A stretch of DNA of 64,000 nucleotides from contig JAFGXY010000004.1 of NCBI GenBank assembly GCA_016936395.1, positions 1-64,000 of the forward strand. Direction: 5' to 3'. Below, piece after piece: positions 8,440 to 19,245 of this stretch. Both the position numbers and the translations under genes were made by a program. Position 1 is the stretch's first letter, and every line of letters starts with the position of its first letter. Origin of the DNA: Paracoccaceae bacterium. Its GTDB lineage: Bacteria; Pseudomonadota; Alphaproteobacteria; Rhodobacterales; Rhodobacteraceae. The notes beneath the pieces were generated by a model that saw only the letters and a program-made list of their open reading frames with translations, ran no database searches and had not been told where the DNA came from.

Positions 8440-9291
8440 ATGGCGGATATTTTGATCATCTACACCGGCGGCACCATCGGCATGGTGCCCGGCCCGGACG
8501 GCTTGGAACCGGGGCGCGGCGTGTTGCAAGCCGCCCTAGCCACCCTGCTGCCAAAGGGCGTGACGTCGGTGGTCGACAGCTTCGATCCGCTGATTGACAG
8601 CGCCAATATCCGCCCGACCGACTGGAACCTTATGCTGGACCGGATCGACGCCTTCGCGGGCAAGGGGGTGATCGTCGTGCACGGCACCGATACCATGGCC
8701 TTTACCGGTGCCGCTTTGGCCTCGGCGCTGGGGCAGCCCCGGGTTCCGGTGGTGTTGTGCGGGTCGATGCTGCCCTTGGGGTCCGGGGGCGATGCCGAGG
8801 CAAACCTGGCGCTGGCACTGCACACCGCTGTGTCGGGGCAAGCCGGGGTCTGGCTGGCCTTTGCAGGCCGTGTGCTGCCGGCGCTGGGGTTGGTCAAGCA
8901 TGACAGCCACCAAGCCGATGCGTTTCGCGCAACGCCGCAAACCGCTCTGCCGCCAACCGCCCGCCGCTTTGCCGACCGGCGTCTGGCGGTTCTGTCGCTG
9001 TCACCTGGCCTGCCCGCTGCCGCCCTTGACGCGGCCCTGTCGGAACTGGATGGCGCGGTGCTGCGGGTGTTCGGCGCGGGCACAATGATGCAAGACGCAC
9101 AGATCGAGGCCGCTTTGCGCCAAGCCATCGCCAAAGGCTGCCGCATCCGTGCGGTCAGCCAGTGCGAAACCGGCGGGCTGGAACCCGCCGCCTATGCCGC
9201 CGGGGCAGAGCTGTGGGCAGCGGGGGTTGAAAATGGCGGGACCGAGACGCCGGAACTGGCACTGGCAAGGTTGTTGTTGTCTTTGTCGTGA
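8440..9291 (+). CDS. Asparaginase, type I-like
   Basis: The protein hydrolyses asparagine or a related amide. The N-terminus ILIIYTGGTIGM holds the first nucleophile Thr, and VIVVHGTDTMAFTGAAL holds the second active-site Thr-Asp pair. LVKHDSHQADAFRA supplies another active-site loop, and AVSQCETGGL lies in the C-terminal domain. At 283 residues it is shorter than typical bacterial asparaginases (about 325-340), mainly at the C-terminus. The ATG at 8440 follows a GGGGGG run; the in-frame TTG at 8425 is less likely. It is divergent from DUF484-xerC. Confidence 0.87.
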   Translation: MADILIIYTGGTIGMVPGPDGLEPGRGVLQAALATLLPKGVTSVVDSFDPLIDSANIRPTDWNLMLDRIDAFAGKGVIVVHGTDTMAFTGAALASALGQPRVPVVLCGSMLPLGSGGDAEANLALALHTAVSGQAGVWLAFAGRVLPALGLVKHDSHQADAFRATPQTALPPTARRFADRRLAVLSLSPGLPAAALDAALSELDGAVLRVFGAGTMMQDAQIEAALRQAIAKGCRIRAVSQCETGGLEPAAYAAGAELWAAGVENGGTETPELALARLLLSLS

Positions 9292-9303
9292 CACCGATGG
9301 ATG

Positions 9304-9426
9304 CCCCCACCCCCATCCCCTCCCCACAAAGGGGGAGCGGGGGCCGAGCAACGGCAAAGTTCACGCACTGTGGCTGCGCTAAGGAAACCTCCCCTCCCCC
9401 TCGTGGGGAGGGGATGGGGGTGGGGG
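9304..9426. repeat. Perfect 23-bp inverted repeat between convergent genes
   Basis: The arms at 9304-9326 and 9404-9426 are exact reverse complements, with 77 bp between. Each arm is made of C or G runs broken by single A/T bases (CCCCCACCCCCATCCCC). The position between convergent genes suggests a two-way terminator or a dispersed palindromic element. Such C-rich arms are frequent between genes in high-GC alphaproteobacteria. The long loop itself holds smaller C-rich and G-rich tracts. Confidence 0.75.
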
Positions 9427-9445
9427 GCGACCGAGTAAACCGACC

Positions 9446-10099
9446 TTACAGAATCTTCTGCCCGGTCTTCGCCCAGTCCTTCATGAACTGCTCCAGCCCC
9501 TTGTCGGTCAGCACATGGCTGGCCATTGCCTTGATCACCGCGGGCGGGGCTGTCACCACATCGGCACCGATCAGCGCACATTGGGTGACGTGATTGGCAC
9601 TGCGCACCGAGGCCGCAAGGATTTGCGTCTCAAACCCATAGTTGTCATAGATCTGGCGGATGTCGCTGATCACCTCCAACCCGTCCAGATTGATATCATC
9701 CAGCCGTCCGATGAACGGGCTGATGAAGGTCGCCCCCGCCTTGGCGGCCAGCAGCGCCTGATTGGCCGAAAAGCACAAGGTCACATTGACCATGAAACCC
9801 TCGCCCGTCAGCACCTTGCAGGTCTTCAACCCATCCCATGTCAACGGCACCTTGACCGCGATATTGGGGGCAATGGCGGCCAGCTTGCGGCCTTCCGCGA
9901 TCATGTCGTCGGCACGCAGGGCAACCACTTCGGCCGATACCGGGCCCGAGACGATGGCGCAGATTTCCTTTGTCACCTCCAGAATATCGCGCCCCGATTT
10001 CAGGATCAGCGACGGGTTGGTCGTTACCCCGTCCACCATGCCCAGGTCGTTCAGCTCGGCAATGGCCGCGACATCGGCGGTATCGACAAAGAATCTCAT
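9446..10099 (-). CDS. fsa: Transaldolase / fructose-6-phosphate aldolase family protein
   Basis: The 217-residue protein belongs to the short transaldolase class, which cleaves or transfers three-carbon units in sugar phosphate metabolism. It starts [20 protein letters not shown] and carries [13 protein letters not shown]. The Schiff-base Lys lies in [32 protein letters not shown] and [11 protein letters not shown] follow, all diagnostic of the TalC/FSA group. Whether it is a true transaldolase or an aldolase cannot be told from sequence. The start at 10099 matches the family; the longer reading crosses into the divergent priA leader. Confidence 0.9.
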   Translation of the reverse strand: MRFFVDTADVAAIAELNDLGMVDGVTTNPSLILKSGRDILEVTKEICAIVSGPVSAEVVALRADDMIAEGRKLAAIAPNIAVKVPLTWDGLKTCKVLTGEGFMVNVTLCFSANQALLAAKAGATFISPFIGRLDDINLDGLEVISDIRQIYDNYGFETQILAASVRSANHVTQCALIGADVVTAPPAVIKAMASHVLTDKGLEQFMKDWAKTGQKIL

Positions 10100-10177
10100 G
10101 GGTGCGTCCTTGGATGGGTTGCGAGGGGTCTGGTGCGGGTTTACCCCAAGACGGCAGCGAACGAAAGGCAGGCGTTG

Positions 10178-12388
10178 GTGACAAGGGCGGTGGATCGGGT
10201 CTACCAACAGGGGCAGACCGTGGGCGTGCTGACGACCGAACCTCTGGGCCGGTCGGGTCTTGGCGTGCTGGATTACCGCGCCCCCGAAGGCGGCTGCGGT
10301 GATGGCGATCTGGTCGAGGTGCCGCTGGGGCCCCGCCGCGTGCTGGGCGTGGTCTGGGGGCCGGGGACGGGCACGTTCGACCCGGCCAAACTGCGCAGCA
10401 TTGCCCGCGTGCTGGACATGCGCCCGCTGCGAGCCGAATTGCGCAGCTTTCTGACACGCGCCGCCGATTATACCCTGACCCCCCTGCCCGCGATGCTGCG
10501 CCTTGCCACCCGTGCGCCGGGGCTGATGGCGGCCCCTGCAACGCGCCGGGTCTACCGGCTGGCGGGCCCGGTGCCGAACCAGTTGACCGATGCCCGCTTT
10601 CGCGTGATCGAGGCCCTGCGCAGCTTTGGCGGATCGGCGGTGACACTGGCCGAGCTGACCGAGGCCGCCGCCTGCGGCGCATCGGTGGTCAAGGGTCTTG
10701 TCGCCATGGGCGTGCTTGCCGAAGAAGACGCGCCCAAGGACACCCCCTATCCCGCCCTGAACGCGCAGGCGCCGGGGCGGCTGGCGGGCGACCAGATCAC
10801 CGCGGGCGATGCGCTGGTGGCAGCGGTTGACCGGGGCGGCTATTCCTGCACGCTGCTGAAAGGCGTCACAGGGTCGGGTAAGACTGAAGTCTATCTAGAG
10901 GCCGTGGCCGAAACCCTGCGGCGCGGGCGGCAGGCCCTTGTTCTGCTTCCTGAAATCGCGCTGACCGCCGATTTTCTGACCCGGGTTGAGGCGCGCTTTG
11001 GCGCCCGCCCCGCCGAATGGCATTCGGGCGTCACCATGACCGAACGCCGCCGGCTGTGGCGCATGGTGGCCACCGGCGGCGCATCTTTCGTGGTGGGCGC
11101 GCGCTCTGCCCTTTTCCTGCCGTTTCAAGACCTTGGCCTTGTTGTGGTGGATGAGGAACACGACACCTCCTACAAGCAGGAGGAAGGTGTGCTCTACAAT
11201 GCCCGCGACATGGCGGTGCTGCGCGCCTCGATCGTGGGCTGCCCCGTGGTGCTGGCTTCGGCCACGCCCAGCTTGGAAAGCTGGGCCAATGCCGATCAGG
11301 GCAAATACCTGCGGCTGGACCTTGCCGCACGCTTCGGTGCCGCCGAACTGCCCGACATGCACGCCATCGACATGCGCGCCGAAAAGCTGGCGCATGACCG
11401 CTTCATCAGTGCAAGGCTGGCCGCCGAGGTGGCGGCACGGGTGGACAAGGGCGAACAATCGCTGCTGTTTCTGAACCGGCGCGGCTTTGCCCCGGTCACC
11501 ATCTGCCGGGCCTGCGGCCATCAGGTGGGCTGCGACCACTGTGACGCGCGAATGGTGGAACACCGCTTCCTCAAGCGCCTTGTCTGCCACCAATGCGGCG
11601 CGACCAAACCGGTCCCCACCGCCTGCCCCGCCTGCAAGGTCGAGGGCCGCATGGCCGCCGTCGGCCCGGGCGTTGAACGGCTGGCCGAAGAAGTGGCGGA
11701 ACGCTTTCCGGATGCACGGGTCGCCGTGCTGTCCTCGGATCTGTTCGGCTCGGCCCGCGCGCTGAAAGAGCAGATCGGCGTGATCGCAAACGGCGGGGCC
11801 GATATCATCATCGGCACGCAGATCGTGGCCAAAGGGCACAACTTCCCGCTTCTGACCCTTGTCGGCGTGATCGACGCCGACCTTGGCCTGCAAGGCTCAG
11901 ACATGCGCGCCGCCGAGCGGACATTTCAACTGATGCGCCAGGTTGCAGGCCGCGCCGGGCGGGCGAACCTGCGCGGCACGGCCCTGCTGCAAACCCACCA
12001 GCCCGACCATCCGGTGATCCGCGCCATCCTTGGCGGCGATGAAGAGGCGTTCTGGAAAGCCGAAGCCGCCGAACGTCAATCGGCGGGGGTGCCGCCTTAC
12101 GGTCGTATGGCCGGCATCATCCTGTCCGGCCCGGATGTGGCACAGGTGTTTGATTTCGGTGCCGAACTTGCCCGACGCGACTCGCCGTTGCGCCGCATCG
12201 GCGCTCAGGTCTTCGGCCCTGCCCCGGCCCCCATCGCCCGCGTGCGCGGACGCCACCGGGTGCGGCTGCTGGTCAAGGCCGACAAGGGGGCGGGATTCCA
12301 AGCGGCGGTGGCCGAGTGGATCGCACAACTGAAGCCCCCCGGCGCCTTGCGCGTGGCCATCGACATCGACCCGCAAAGTTTCTACTGA
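10178..12388 (+). CDS. priA: Primosomal replication protein PriA (helicase)
   Basis: PriA restarts stalled replication forks by binding D-loops and loading the primosome. Walker A is [11 protein letters not shown] near residue 230 and Walker B is VVVDEEHD near 322. Helicase motif III lies in [11 protein letters not shown] zinc-binding cysteine cluster ([19 protein letters not shown]) covers residues 443-487. The RecA-like second lobe ends with [12 protein letters not shown] and VAGRAGR. The predicted length is about 736 residues, normal for PriA. The start is GTG at 10178 ([13 protein letters not shown]) or TTG at 10175, with AAAGG upstream; the long N-terminal open extension lies over fsa and is rejected. 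Confidence 0.93.
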   Translation: MTRAVDRVYQQGQTVGVLTTEPLGRSGLGVLDYRAPEGGCGDGDLVEVPLGPRRVLGVVWGPGTGTFDPAKLRSIARVLDMRPLRAELRSFLTRAADYTLTPLPAMLRLATRAPGLMAAPATRRVYRLAGPVPNQLTDARFRVIEALRSFGGSAVTLAELTEAAACGASVVKGLVAMGVLAEEDAPKDTPYPALNAQAPGRLAGDQITAGDALVAAVDRGGYSCTLLKGVTGSGKTEVYLEAVAETLRRGRQALVLLPEIALTADFLTRVEARFGARPAEWHSGVTMTERRRLWRMVATGGASFVVGARSALFLPFQDLGLVVVDEEHDTSYKQEEGVLYNARDMAVLRASIVGCPVVLASATPSLESWANADQGKYLRLDLAARFGAAELPDMHAIDMRAEKLAHDRFISARLAAEVAARVDKGEQSLLFLNRRGFAPVTICRACGHQVGCDHCDARMVEHRFLKRLVCHQCGATKPVPTACPACKVEGRMAAVGPGVERLAEEVAERFPDARVAVLSSDLFGSARALKEQIGVIANGGADIIIGTQIVAKGHNFPLLTLVGVIDADLGLQGSDMRAAERTFQLMRQVAGRAGRANLRGTALLQTHQPDHPVIRAILGGDEEAFWKAEAAERQSAGVPPYGRMAGIILSGPDVAQVFDFGAELARRDSPLRRIGAQVFGPAPAPIARVRGRHRVRLLVKADKGAGFQAAVAEWIAQLKPPGALRVAIDIDPQSFY

Positions 12389-12536
12389 CCCATCCGCGCG
12401 CGGCCACGGTCAGGTGCCTCCGGCGGGAGTATTTTCAAAGCAGCAATTGCAAGGGCGTGCGCCCCCGAATTGCTGCTTGCCACATACGCCCGCGCAGCGC
12501 GCATCGCGGTTGGTTCCGGACCTTGCCGCCCGCCGT
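12389..12536. other. Convergent priA-ileS intergenic region with a degenerate repeat copy
   Basis: The gap holds a degenerate copy of the dispersed element, read here as GCCTCCGGCGGGAGTATTTT at 12416-12435 (reverse orientation). The bases that follow have a weak self-complementary run (AGCAGCAATTG with CAATTGC later). It probably ends one or both convergent transcripts. No gene is seen. Confidence 0.55.
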
Positions 12537-15473
12537 TCAGCCCAGAACCGTATTGCAGCGGCCACAGACGCCGGGGTGTCTGTGGGTGCCGACGTCGGGC
12601 AGGATCTGCCAGCAGCGTTGGCATTTTTCACCTTGGGCCAAGGCGAATTCCACGCCCACACCCGGCACTTCGGGCAGGGTGAAGGCCCCATCTGGGGCCA
12701 CCCCCCAGATCAGCGCTGTGGCCGAGGTGATGGTGACTTGCGCCATGTCCACCTTTTGCAGCGCCGCCTGCAACTCGGGGGCTGCGACATGGACCAAAGG
12801 GGCCGCCTCAAGCGAGGACCCGATCACCTTGGCGGTGCGCTGCACCTCCAGCGCCGCCGTTACCACGCGGCGCACTTGCCGCACCTGCGCCCATTTGGCC
12901 CCCAGCGCGTCATTGCGCCAGGCGGCAGGGGTTTCGGGAATGTCGATCAGGTGAACCGAGGAGTCTTCACCCGGGAAGCGCTCCAGCCAGACCTCTTCCA
13001 TCGTGAACACCAGGATCGGTGCCAGCCAGGTGGTCAGGCGGTGGAACAGGATATCCAGCACCGTGCGCGCCGCGCGACGGGTCAGGGCATCGGGCGCATC
13101 GCAATAGAGCGTGTCCTTGATCACGTCGAAATAGAAGGCCGACAGGTCCGTGGTGGCAAAGCTGAACAGCTTCTGGAACACGCCCTGAAAATCGTAGCGG
13201 GCATAGCCCTCGCGCACCTCGGTATCCAATTCGGCAAGTCGGTGCAGCACCCACGCCTCCAGTTCCGGCATCTGCTCGACCGGCAGGCGTTCGGCCTCGG
13301 CAAAGCCATGCAGCGCGCCCAGCAAGAAGCGCATGGTGTTGCGCAGCCGACGATAGCTGTCGGCCACGCCTTTGAGGATCTCCTTGCCGATCCGCAAATC
13401 CTGAGTGTAGTCGGACTGTGCCACCCACAACCGCAGGATATCGGCGCCATATTCGTCGATCACCTGTTGCGGCGCCACGGTGTTGCCCAGCGATTTGGAC
13501 ATTTTCAGGCCTTTTTCATCCAGCGTGAAGCCGTGGGTCAGCACACCGCGATAGGGCGCGCGGCCCTTGGTGCCGCAAGCTTGCAGCATGGACGAATGAA
13601 ACCATCCCCGATGCTGGTCGGTGCCTTCCAGATAAAGGTCGGCAATCCCGTCGCGGGCCCCGTCCTCGCGGTCGCGCAGCACGAAGGCATGGGTCGAGCC
13701 ACTATCGAACCACACGTCCAGCACATCAAAGACCTGTTCATATTGCAACGGATCGACGATGCCAGACAGCACGCGTTCCTTGAATCCTTGCACATACCAG
13801 ACATCGGCGCCTTCCGCCTCGAATGCGGCGGTGATGCGGGCGTTGACGACTTCGTTCTTCAGCAGAAAGTCCGGGTCATCCGGTTTGGCGCCTTTCTTGA
13901 CGAAACAGGTCAGCGGCACACCCCACGCCCGTTGGCGTGACAGCACCCAGTCAGGGCGGGTTTCGATCATCGAATACAGCCGGTTGCGCCCGGTTTGCGG
14001 AGTCCAGGTCACAAGCTCGTTGATCGAGGTCAGCGCCCGGGCGCGGATCGTGTCTCCATGCGCGCCCATACCATCGTCCAGCGGCTTGTCGATGGCGACA
14101 AACCACTGCGGCGTGTTGCGGAAGATCAAGGGCGCCTTCGACCGCCATGAATGCGGATAGCTGTGCTTCAGCTTGCCCTTGGCGAACAGCGCCCCCTGCG
14201 CTGCCAAGGCCTTGATGTTCGACACATTGGCCGGGCCTTCCTTGCCTTCGGGCGTCAGGATCGCCTGTCCGCCGAACACCGGCAGGTCGGTGCGATAGCT
14301 GCCATCCGCCTCGACGTTATAGGTCATCGGCAGGCCAAACTTCAGGCCCATCTGATAGTCGTCATCGCCATGGCTGGGCGCGGTGTGCACAAAGCCCGTG
14401 CCCGCATCATCGGTGACATGGTCGCCGGGAAGCAGCGGCACCTCAAAGTCCCATTCGCCCGCACCACCCTCGATGCCACGATACGGATGGGCGCACACCA
14501 GCCCCGCCAGATCGTCGGCCGAGACATCGCACAGCCGCCGCACCATCTCGGGCCCGGCCAGCTTGGCCTGCGCAAAGGCACTGTCGGCGAGGGCATCGGC
14601 AAGGATCAGACAATGCCCAATGGTCAACGGGCTGTCCTCAGGACGGCCGATGATCTCATACAGCCCGTAGGCAATGCCCGGCCCAAAGGCGATGGCCCGG
14701 TTTTGCGGGATGGTCCACGGCGTCGTGGTCCAGATCACCACATCGGTTTTCCTCTTGGTGAAAATACCCCCGCCGGAGGCATCCGACCGAATGACCGGGA
14801 ACCGCGCCCAGATCGTATGGCTGGTGTGGTCATGATACTCCACCTCGGCCTCGGCCAGCGCGGTCTTTTCCACCGGCGACCACATCACGGGTTTCGACCC
14901 CTGATAGAGCGAGCCGTTCATGAGAAACTTCATGAACTCGTCTGCGATCACCGCTTCGGCATGGAAGTCCATGGTCAGATAGGGTTTATCCCATTTTCCG
15001 GTGATGCCCAGCCGCTTGAACTCGGCACGTTGCACATCAATCCAGCCTTCGGCGAACTTGCGACATTCCTGCCGGAAGGCGACGATATCGACGTCGTCCT
15101 TGTTCAGGCCCTTGGCGCGGTATTGTTCCTCGATCTTCCATTCGATCGGCAACCCGTGGCAATCCCAGCCCGGCACATAGCGGGCGTCAAAACCCATCAT
15201 CTGCTGGCTGCGCACCACCATGTCTTTCAACACCTTGTTCAGTGCATGGCCGATGTGCAGATGACCGTTGGCATAGGGGGGGCCGTCGTGCAGCACAAAG
15301 GGCGCGCGGCCCGTCAGCGCGCGCAGCCGGTCATAAATGCCCATCGCCTCCCACCTTGCCAGCCAGTCGGGTTCGCGTGCAGGCAGGCCTGCGCGCATGG
15401 CAAAACCGGTTTCAGGCAGAAACACGGTGTCGCGGTAATCGGGCACGGTGGTGGCGGGCGTATCGGCGCACAT
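12537..15473 (-). CDS. ileS: Isoleucine--tRNA ligase
   Basis: IleRS charges tRNA-Ile and edits Val. The class I signature is PYANGHLHIGHALNK (HIGH at 73-76) and the second is GLKMSKSLGN (KMSKS near residue 655). GWDCHGLPIEWKIEE and VIWTTTPWTIPQNRAI mark the catalytic and editing domains. The C-terminal zinc finger CQRCWQILPDVG...CGRC closes the protein. Its length of 978 is slightly above usual. Residues about 231-242 (DASGGGIFTKRK) are encoded by an in-frame copy of the dispersed repeat. It is transcribed toward priA, convergently. Confidence 0.95.
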   Translation of the reverse strand: MCADTPATTVPDYRDTVFLPETGFAMRAGLPAREPDWLARWEAMGIYDRLRALTGRAPFVLHDGPPYANGHLHIGHALNKVLKDMVVRSQQMMGFDARYVPGWDCHGLPIEWKIEEQYRAKGLNKDDVDIVAFRQECRKFAEGWIDVQRAEFKRLGITGKWDKPYLTMDFHAEAVIADEFMKFLMNGSLYQGSKPVMWSPVEKTALAEAEVEYHDHTSHTIWARFPVIRSDASGGGIFTKRKTDVVIWTTTPWTIPQNRAIAFGPGIAYGLYEIIGRPEDSPLTIGHCLILADALADSAFAQAKLAGPEMVRRLCDVSADDLAGLVCAHPYRGIEGGAGEWDFEVPLLPGDHVTDDAGTGFVHTAPSHGDDDYQMGLKFGLPMTYNVEADGSYRTDLPVFGGQAILTPEGKEGPANVSNIKALAAQGALFAKGKLKHSYPHSWRSKAPLIFRNTPQWFVAIDKPLDDGMGAHGDTIRARALTSINELVTWTPQTGRNRLYSMIETRPDWVLSRQRAWGVPLTCFVKKGAKPDDPDFLLKNEVVNARITAAFEAEGADVWYVQGFKERVLSGIVDPLQYEQVFDVLDVWFDSGSTHAFVLRDREDGARDGIADLYLEGTDQHRGWFHSSMLQACGTKGRAPYRGVLTHGFTLDEKGLKMSKSLGNTVAPQQVIDEYGADILRLWVAQSDYTQDLRIGKEILKGVADSYRRLRNTMRFLLGALHGFAEAERLPVEQMPELEAWVLHRLAELDTEVREGYARYDFQGVFQKLFSFATTDLSAFYFDVIKDTLYCDAPDALTRRAARTVLDILFHRLTTWLAPILVFTMEEVWLERFPGEDSSVHLIDIPETPAAWRNDALGAKWAQVRQVRRVVTAALEVQRTAKVIGSSLEAAPLVHVAAPELQAALQKVDMAQVTITSATALIWGVAPDGAFTLPEVPGVGVEFALAQGEKCQRCWQILPDVGTHRHPGVCGRCNTVLG
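14749..14781. repeat. Dispersed repeat copy inside the ileS coding region
   Basis: This 33-bp copy shares its full length with 19157-19189 except at two or so positions. Both begin TTCCTCTTGG and end in AAATACCCCCGCCGGAGGCA. On the minus strand it reads in frame within ileS without a stop. Other copies in the window lie between genes, so this one has entered a protein-coding sequence. Confidence 0.85.
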
Positions 15474-15689
15474 CAGCGGAAATCCTGTGAAGGGGGCGTG
15501 GAAGGGGCGGCCATCGGAGCCGCGAAGGCGCGGGCGAGCATGCTCCCGGACGTTTCGACGGGTTCGTCAAAACGCCGGGCGGCTAATTCGCACTATGATC
15601 CGGGTCATCCACATACGCCGCCTTATATTCTGCGCAGCAATGGGTGTAAACTGCGGCAAAGCCGGTATCGGGCAGCGAAAGGAACGACA
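15474..15689. other. Divergent ileS / DUF2237 intergenic region
   Basis: This 216-bp gap must hold the ileS promoter (minus) and the DUF2237 promoter (plus). A GAAAGGAA ribosome-binding site precedes the ATG at 15690. I see no T-box leader or RNA gene. Confidence 0.45.
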
Positions 15690-16058
15690 ATGCAGGAACC
15701 TTCGGTCAATGTCCTGGGTGGCGTGCTGGAAAGCTGTTCCACCGCGCCGATGACGGGCTTTTTCCGCACCGGGTGCTGCGACACCGGGCCAATGGACCGT
15801 GGCCTGCACACGGTCTGCGCGGTGATGACGGCCGAGTTTCTGGCGCTGTCAAAATACCTGGGCAACGATCTATCCACCCCGCGCCCCGAATACGGCTTTG
15901 TCGGCCTGAAACCGGGTGACAACTGGTGCCTGTGCGCGGGCCGGTTTTTGCAAGCGCATGAGGAAGGCGCGGCCCCAAAGGTTCGGCTGGCGGCCACCCA
16001 TGCGGTCACCTTGCAGGTCGTCCCGATCGAGGTGCTTCAGCTTTACGCGACCGACTGA
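15690..16058 (+). CDS. DUF2237 family protein
   Basis: The 122-residue protein begins MQEPSVNVLGGVLESCSTAP. It carries the DUF2237 features TGFFRTGCCDTGPMDRGLHTVCA and STPRPEYGFVGLKPGDNWCLCA, then RWxEA-type residues in the LQAHEEGAAPKVRL helix. The conserved cysteines (TGCC, WCLC) suggest metal or redox chemistry, but no function is established. The ribosome-binding site is good. It is followed after 53 bp by a truncated haemoglobin gene on the same strand, so the pair may be cotranscribed. Confidence 0.87.
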   Translation: MQEPSVNVLGGVLESCSTAPMTGFFRTGCCDTGPMDRGLHTVCAVMTAEFLALSKYLGNDLSTPRPEYGFVGLKPGDNWCLCAGRFLQAHEEGAAPKVRLAATHAVTLQVVPIEVLQLYATD

Positions 16059-16111
16059 CCGCGACACCGCGCCCGCTTGCCCCTTTCATCCCAAATCCGC
16101 ATATACCTCTG

Positions 16112-16507
16112 ATGTCGCTTGCCCGCTTTCCCATCACCCCCGCCCAGATCGACGCCACCTTGGCCGAGTTCTATGCCTGCGTGCGCGAACATCCCGGCCT
16201 TGGCCCGGTGTTTGCCGCGCATGTCGAAGACTGGCCGGAACATGAGGCCAAGATCAGCCGCTTCTGGCGCAATGCCATTCTGCACGAGGGCGGTTATGAC
16301 GGCTTTCCGCAACGGGTGCATCTGGCCGCCAGCGACGTGCGCGCGCCGATGTTCGCTGACTGGCTGGGGCTGTTCGATTCCGTCCTGATCCGCACCTTGC
16401 CACCAGACACGGCGGCGGCGTGGTCTGACCTTGCCCACCGCATCGGGCGCGGATTTCACATGGCGGTGCAAGTGCGCGACGGCACCGGCGTGCCGGTGCT
16501 GCGCTAG
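16112..16507 (+). CDS. Group III truncated haemoglobin
   Basis: The 131-residue protein looks like a 2-over-2 globin of group III. It starts SLARFPITPAQIDATLAEFYACVREHPGLGPVFAAHV, the usual A-to-C helix region of this group. WPEHEAKISRFWRNAILHEGGYDGFPQRVHLAA follows, whose His in RVHL should be the proximal haem ligand. Such proteins bind oxygen or NO, and the exact role here is unknown. The start at 16112 is the first ATG fitting the family length. Confidence 0.85.
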   Translation: MSLARFPITPAQIDATLAEFYACVREHPGLGPVFAAHVEDWPEHEAKISRFWRNAILHEGGYDGFPQRVHLAASDVRAPMFADWLGLFDSVLIRTLPPDTAAAWSDLAHRIGRGFHMAVQVRDGTGVPVLR

Positions 16508-16509
16508 GC

Positions 16510-16866
16510 TCAGGGTTGGCACAGGGCAAAAGGCCCTGCCCCGCCGCGCCGTGCCTTTGCAACCGTGAAGCACGGCACGCGACCGTCAGGGGCCATGCTG
16601 ATTTGGGAATCTGTCCCGCTGCGATTGCCCCCCGACCCGCCAGAATCTCGCTTCGCAACCTCCGGCGCGCGCGCAACTTCGGCCACGGCTGTGGTGCCCG
16701 GATCAGGCCGATACCCCCCGTTATAGACAGGCTCGGCCTCAACCGGTGGTGCATCGACCACGATGTCCGGCACTTGAACCGGCACATCCATCCCCGCGGC
16801 ACCTGCGACCCGTGCCATCGCACACAGCAACACGGTGGCCGTCAGGCCTTTGATTTTTCGCGCCAT
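16510..16866 (-). CDS. Small predicted secreted protein, function unknown
   Basis: From the ATG at 16866 the reading is MARKIKGLTATVLLCAMARVAGAAGMDVPVQVPDIVV. This fits a signal peptide: two basic residues, a hydrophobic core, and an AxA-like cleavage site near residue 24. The mature part is low complexity, Pro/Val/Gly rich, with two cysteines. It ends at a TGA 3 bp from the truncated haemoglobin stop, so the two genes are convergent. ATGs at 16878 and 16920 are alternatives. No family is recognised and a spurious frame cannot be excluded. Confidence 0.5.
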   Translation of the reverse strand: MARKIKGLTATVLLCAMARVAGAAGMDVPVQVPDIVVDAPPVEAEPVYNGGYRPDPGTTAVAEVARAPEVAKRDSGGSGGNRSGTDSQISMAPDGRVPCFTVAKARRGGAGPFALCQP

Positions 16867-16924
16867 CCCAAACACCATCCCGTACCGCAGCCCCGGCCAG
16901 ACCGCCGGACCACGCCCCACAACG

Positions 16925-18157
<1,233 letters not shown>

Positions 18158-18332
18158 GGCCCGCCTCCCCTTGGTGCTGTTGCTTACCTAGCGCGCCCGG
18201 CCAAGCGGGTAAAGCGGCCCCGCGCCGCAGCAATAACGCTTTCGTTATCGCCACCCTGAAACTTCCCCACCCGCCGCATCCGTATCCAAGGCGCAACGGC
18301 CAATCCGGCCCTCTGTCAATAGGAGTGACCCC

Positions 18333-19121
18333 ATGACACGCACCCTCGCCAGTCTTCTGGCAACCGTCGCCGCGCCCATCCTCGCCGCCCCGGCCTTCGC
18401 CGAAACCACCATCGGCCTGACCGGCGAGCGCACGCTGGTGATGATCGACACCGCCACCGCCGCCGTGACCGGCACGGTCGAGGTGCAAGGTGTTGCCCGC
18501 CTGCACGGCATCGACTACCGCCCGAACACCATGACCGTGATCGGCGTCACCGAAGGGCAGGAAATTGTCGCCATCGACCCGATGACCGGTGCCACCGCGC
18601 CCTTGTCAAGCATGAACACCATGCTGGACATTGCCGACGGTGCTGCGGTGATCGTCGATGTGAACCCGGCGGCCGACCGTCTGCGCTTCATGTCGGGCAC
18701 CAGCAATCACCGCGTCGACATGGATACCGGCGAAGTGACCGTTGACGGCGCGCTGAACTGGGACGCCACTGATGCCAACGCCAAGGCGGGCCTGAAGGTG
18801 GCGGCTGCGGCCTATACCAACAGCCATGGCAAGCCGGAAAAGACCCAGATGTTCAACATCGACACCGGCCTGTCCGCGCTGCTGCACCAGACCGCGCCGA
18901 ATGATGGCACCAACAAGACCATCGGCATGATTGGCGTGAAACTGGAAGGCCCGGTGGCATTGGATGTGGCGACCACGGCAGACGGCACCAATACCGCATG
19001 GCTCATCGCCAATGGTGGGCTGCACACGGTTGACCTTGCCAGCGGCGCGCTGACCGGCACATGGTCGATCACCGGCATTGATCAGCCGATCCGCGATCTG
19101 ACCATCCTGCCCGCGATGTAA
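18333..19121 (+). CDS. DUF4394 domain exported protein
   Basis: The 262-residue protein has a clear signal peptide (MTRTLASLLATVAAPILAAPAFA, cleavage near residue 23). Beta-propeller-like strands follow: TTIGLTGERTLVMIDTATAA, VHGIDYRP-type motifs, GATAPLSSMNTML. These match the DUF4394 family of unknown role. AATAYTN-like and NVNPAADRLR-type motifs (VDVNPAADRLRFMSGTSNHRV) are conserved. AGGAG is well placed 7 nt before the ATG. It is a single plus-strand gene placed between trpF and trpB, which are both minus. Confidence 0.83.
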   Translation: MTRTLASLLATVAAPILAAPAFAETTIGLTGERTLVMIDTATAAVTGTVEVQGVARLHGIDYRPNTMTVIGVTEGQEIVAIDPMTGATAPLSSMNTMLDIADGAAVIVDVNPAADRLRFMSGTSNHRVDMDTGEVTVDGALNWDATDANAKAGLKVAAAAYTNSHGKPEKTQMFNIDTGLSALLHQTAPNDGTNKTIGMIGVKLEGPVALDVATTADGTNTAWLIANGGLHTVDLASGALTGTWSITGIDQPIRDLTILPAM

Positions 19122-19156
19122 CCGCAACCGAGCGTCCGGCACGCCAGACTTGCCCA

Positions 19157-19189
19157 TTCCTCTTGGCAAAAATACCCCCGCCGGAGGCA
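19157..19189. repeat. Dispersed repeat copy downstream of the DUF4394 gene
   Basis: This 33-bp copy (begins TTCCTCTTGGCA, ends CCGCCGGAGGCA) lies between convergent DUF4394 and trpF. It is nearly identical to the copy inside ileS. The position after genes is consistent with a terminator-associated element. Confidence 0.85.
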
Positions 19190-19245
19190 CCTGCCCCTTC
19201 GGCGGGGCGCTCCCCCAACAGACCACGAACCGCTCTCAAGCCAGC

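Noticed and set aside
14151-15689. Long plus-strand open frame running into the DUF2237 gene
   Set aside because: The first two thirds lie opposite ileS, and only the last 122 codons, starting at 15690 with a good ribosome-binding site, read as a real protein.
15474-15689. T-box or other leader upstream of ileS
   Set aside because: No T-box core or specifier structure is visible, and T-box control of ileS is not expected in alphaproteobacteria.
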